From an uncultured Lachnospiraceae bacterium (GTDB taxonomy: Bacteria > Bacillota > Clostridia > Lachnospirales > Lachnospiraceae): a stretch of 7,658 nucleotides of DNA. Positions 5,849 through 7,658 of the stretch are shown in pieces. How positions within the stretch are numbered: position 1 is the first letter of the stretch; the number at the start of each line of letters is the position of its first letter. A program made the translations under genes and the position numbers. The notes under the pieces are model-generated. The model was not told the DNA's origin and did not search any database. It worked only from the letters and a program-made list of their open reading frames with translations. The DNA is taken from positions 1 to 7,658 of the forward strand of contig CAMNWW010000099.1 in NCBI GenBank assembly GCA_946566415.1. Reading direction: 5' to 3'.

Positions 5849-7123
5849 ATGGAAAAATATGAAATCGTCATTGTCGGAGGCGGTCCCGCCGGGCTTGCGG
5901 CGGCAGTTTCCGCAAAGGAGGAAGGCGCGGAGCGGATTCTTATCCTGGAGCGGGACGAGACGCTGGGCGGCATTCTGAACCAATGCATCCACAATGGGTT
6001 CGGACTTCATACATTTAAAGAGGAATTGACAGGACCGGAGTATGCGCAGCGGTTTATCGACCGGACAGAGGAGCTGCAGATCGAATACAGGCTGAATACA
6101 ATGGTTATGGATATCAGCAGGGATAAAGTGGTGACAGCCATGAACCGTGAAAAGGGGATGTTTCAGATTGAGGCGCAGGCAGTGATCCTGGCGATGGGGT
6201 GCAGGGAACGACCGAGAGGAGCTCTAAATATCCCGGGGTACCGGCCTGCGGGGATCTATTCCGCCGGGACGGCGCAGAGGCTGGTGAATATGGAGGGTTT
6301 TCTTCCGGGGCGCGAGATCGTGATCCTGGGTTCCGGAGATATCGGTCTTATCATGGCAAGGAGGATGACCCTGGAGGGGGCGAATGTCCGTCTGGTAGCG
6401 GAGCTGATGCCGTACTCCGGCGGGCTGAAACGGAACATTGTACAATGCCTGGATGATTTTGGAATTCCGTTAAAACTGAGCCATACAGTTACCAGGATAC
6501 ACGGGAAAGAGCGGGTAGAAGGCGTAACAGTCTCAAAAGTGGACGCGGCGGGAGAACCGGTGGCAGGGACGGAAGAATACTACCCTTGCGACACATTGCT
6601 TTTGTCGGTAGGACTGATCCCTGAAAATGAGTTGTCCCGAGGCATGGAAATCCATTTAAGCCCTGTCACGTCAGGTCCTGTTGTTGACGATCGTCTGAGC
6701 ACCGACGTGGAAGGAGTGTTTGCCTGCGGTAACGTACTGCATGTACACGATCTGGTAGACTATGTTTCAGAGGAGGCCTATCTGGCAGGAAAACATGCCG
6801 CACGCTATGTGAGTGAAATCGGAAATTCAAAACAGGCGGGCAGGGGAAGAAAAATCTCTGTGTCAGGTCAAGACGGCGTGCGCTATACGGTTCCTTCCCA
6901 GATTTACCCGGAAACGATGGAAGAGACGCTTACAGTGCGGTTTCGGGTGGGAAATATTTACAAAGACCGGTATCTGAGTGTATATCTGGACGGCGAGCGC
7001 ATTCTGCACAGGAGACGTCCGGTCATGGCGCCGGGGGAGATGGAACAGATTATTCTGCGCCGGGAAGATATTTTAAAGCGCCATGACCTAAAGTCTGTTA
7101 TGGTAAAAATAGAGGAGGTATAG
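5849..7123 (+). CDS. FAD/NAD-dependent oxidoreductase, glp operon partner
   Basis: This is a pyridine nucleotide-disulfide type flavoprotein of 424 residues that probably passes electrons between the GlpA-type subunit and a nicotinamide carrier. It has an FAD-binding motif (VGGGPAGLAAAV, 9-20), a second Rossmann motif for NAD(P) (LGSGDIGLIMARR, 160-172), and the closing FAD motif GVFACGNVLHVHD (289-301). The GGILNQCIHNGFG segment (40-52) is typical of this subfamily; there is no CxxC redox pair of thioredoxin reductase type. A C-terminal extension of about 90 residues (335-424) looks beta-rich and unlike the flavin core. The gene starts immediately after the previous stop codon, with GGGGG at 5836-5840 as ribosome site. 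The family is seen; the redox partner is inferred from the operon. Confidence 0.85.
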   Translation: MEKYEIVIVGGGPAGLAAAVSAKEEGAERILILERDETLGGILNQCIHNGFGLHTFKEELTGPEYAQRFIDRTEELQIEYRLNTMVMDISRDKVVTAMNREKGMFQIEAQAVILAMGCRERPRGALNIPGYRPAGIYSAGTAQRLVNMEGFLPGREIVILGSGDIGLIMARRMTLEGANVRLVAELMPYSGGLKRNIVQCLDDFGIPLKLSHTVTRIHGKERVEGVTVSKVDAAGEPVAGTEEYYPCDTLLLSVGLIPENELSRGMEIHLSPVTSGPVVDDRLSTDVEGVFACGNVLHVHDLVDYVSEEAYLAGKHAARYVSEIGNSKQAGRGRKISVSGQDGVRYTVPSQIYPETMEETLTVRFRVGNIYKDRYLSVYLDGERILHRRRPVMAPGEMEQIILRREDILKRHDLKSVMVKIEEV

Positions 7124-7127
7124 CAAG

Positions 7128-7499
7128 ATGGAAGAGAAGTTGGTCTGTATTGGATGCCCGCGTGGCTGTACTGTGAAGGTGGAAATGGAAGATGGAAATA
7201 TTCTAAGCGTTTCCGGGAATACCTGTACGTGGGGCGAGGCGTACGCCCGAAAAGAGGTGACGTCTCCCGAGAGGATTGTGACTTCAACAGTACGGCTTAC
7301 AGGAGGCGTGCTTCCGGTGGTTCCGGTCAAAACAAAGAGCGGCATTCCAAAGGACAAAATGTTCGACTGTGTGAAAGCCTTGAGGGAGGTGGAACTTAAG
7401 GCTCCTGTCAAGATCGGGGATGTGGCTCTTGCGGATGCGGCGGGAACGGGAGTTGATGTGATCGTTACGAAAAATATAGAAAATATAGAAAAAATGTGA
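7128..7499 (+). CDS. DUF1667 family four-cysteine protein
   Basis: This is a small 123-residue cytoplasmic protein recognised as the DUF1667 partner found after GlpA-like dehydrogenases. The N-terminus carries C7-x2-C10-PRG-C14 and a further cysteine at C33 (NTCTWG), a pattern able to hold an iron-sulfur cluster or zinc. The rest is mixed alpha/beta (residues 50-112), with no membrane segment. AGAGGAGG at 7111-7118 with 9-base spacing supports the ATG at 7128, 4 bases after the previous stop. Its role is probably as an electron-transfer or assembly subunit of the same dehydrogenase complex; this is inference from conserved neighbourhood. The last codons contain a 9-bp tandem duplication (NIE-NIE). 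It is the last gene of the operon in the window. Confidence 0.85.
   Translation: MEEKLVCIGCPRGCTVKVEMEDGNILSVSGNTCTWGEAYARKEVTSPERIVTSTVRLTGGVLPVVPVKTKSGIPKDKMFDCVKALREVELKAPVKIGDVALADAAGTGVDVIVTKNIENIEKM
7473..7490 (+). repeat. 9-bp tandem duplication at the DUF1667 gene 3' end
   Basis: AATATAGAA is present twice without spacing, encoding NIE twice just before the stop. It is probably harmless C-terminal length variation. Confidence 0.7.
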
Positions 7500-7500
7500 C

Positions 7501-7524
7501 TTATGCTGGACAAATCCGACATAA
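7501..7524 (+). repeat. Imperfect hairpin after the glp operon
   Basis: TTATG (7501-7505) pairs with CATAA (7520-7524) and TGGA (7507-7510) with TCCG (7515-7518, one G-U), leaving one mismatch and a CAAA loop. It begins two bases after the operon's last stop codon. No T-run follows, so it is not a convincing intrinsic terminator, but it could protect the 3' end of the message. Confidence 0.45.
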
Positions 7525-7565
7525 TACTCTAAAATAGAAACGTTAAATTTGAATGTATGATGCCA

Positions 7566-7627
7566 GGGTCAAAAGGTCTGAATCCACATCGTGCTTGCAC
7601 GAGGGTGGATGAATGACCTTGGGACCC
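7566..7627. repeat. Long stepped inverted repeat (structured intergenic element)
   Basis: Four nested stems line up in order: GGGTC/GACCC (7566-7570, 7623-7627), AAGGTC/GACCTT (7573-7578, 7615-7620), ATCCAC/GTGGAT (7582-7587, 7605-7610) and TCGTGC/GCACGA (7589-7594, 7597-7602, TT loop). Small internal loops separate them. About 23 base pairs in 62 bases is far beyond chance. No coding frame explains it and no T-run follows on either strand. It could be a structured RNA, a dispersed palindromic element, or a regulatory leader of a gene beyond the edge. Confidence 0.8.
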
Positions 7628-7655
7628 GCCCCGATATGAGGATAAAAGTGGGGCG
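7627..7655. repeat. Second inverted repeat beside the long hairpin, at the window edge
   Basis: CGCCCC (7627-7632) pairs with GGGGCG (7650-7655) around a purine-rich loop of 17 bases. It shares its first C with the end of the long hairpin, so the two form one contiguous folded block that probably continues past the window. Confidence 0.6.
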
Positions 7656-7658
7656 TAA

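Overview
The window looks like chromosomal DNA of an anaerobic low-to-mid GC Bacillota, most likely a Clostridia/Lachnospiraceae gut-type bacterium. This is inferred from strong AGGAGG-type ribosome sites, sigma-A style promoters, an ABC-2 exporter of Firmicutes type, and the gene order glpK / FAD dehydrogenase / FAD-NAD oxidoreductase / DUF1667 protein, which is common in Clostridia and Thermotogales. Species cannot be fixed from the sequence alone.

Left part (1-1255, + strand): the 3' end of an ABC ATPase gene, cut by the window edge, followed with a 1-base overlap by its six-helix ABC-2 permease. A convergent minus-strand gene (1259-2353) encodes a PLP enzyme that most resembles CobD (threonine-phosphate decarboxylase) and HisC (histidinol-phosphate aminotransferase). 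Its stop codon lies 3 bases from the permease stop, and there is no terminator between them.

Middle part (2354-2898): a 545-bp gene-free divergent region, the most unusual part of the window. Two back-to-back sigma-A-like promoters (minus: 2634-2662; plus: 2673-2701) have -35 boxes only 10 bp apart. The minus promoter would transcribe a roughly 270-nt leader full of nested inverted repeats, including a multibranch fold closed by 2500-2506 with 2610-2616, before the PLP enzyme gene. The plus promoter would transcribe a leader holding two full and one partial copy of a 59-bp tandem repeat (2733-2886). Each copy has a conserved hairpin and a five-codon mini-ORF, and the last mini-ORF stops at the glpK Shine-Dalgarno.

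Right part (2899-7499, + strand): a tightly packed four-gene operon. Glycerol kinase makes glycerol-3-phosphate. A GlpA-type FAD dehydrogenase with a C-terminal cysteine-rich (BFD-like) domain probably oxidises it to dihydroxyacetone phosphate. A second FAD/NAD oxidoreductase and a small four-cysteine DUF1667 protein probably complete the electron path. No membrane-anchored GlpC-type subunit is present in the window. GlpK lacks the histidine used for HPr phosphorylation in many Firmicutes, so the operon may rely on the leader for control.

Right edge (7500-7658): no gene. It holds a small imperfect hairpin and a long stepped inverted repeat (7566-7627) followed by another stem (7627-7655), which look like a structured RNA or a dispersed intergenic element running off the window.
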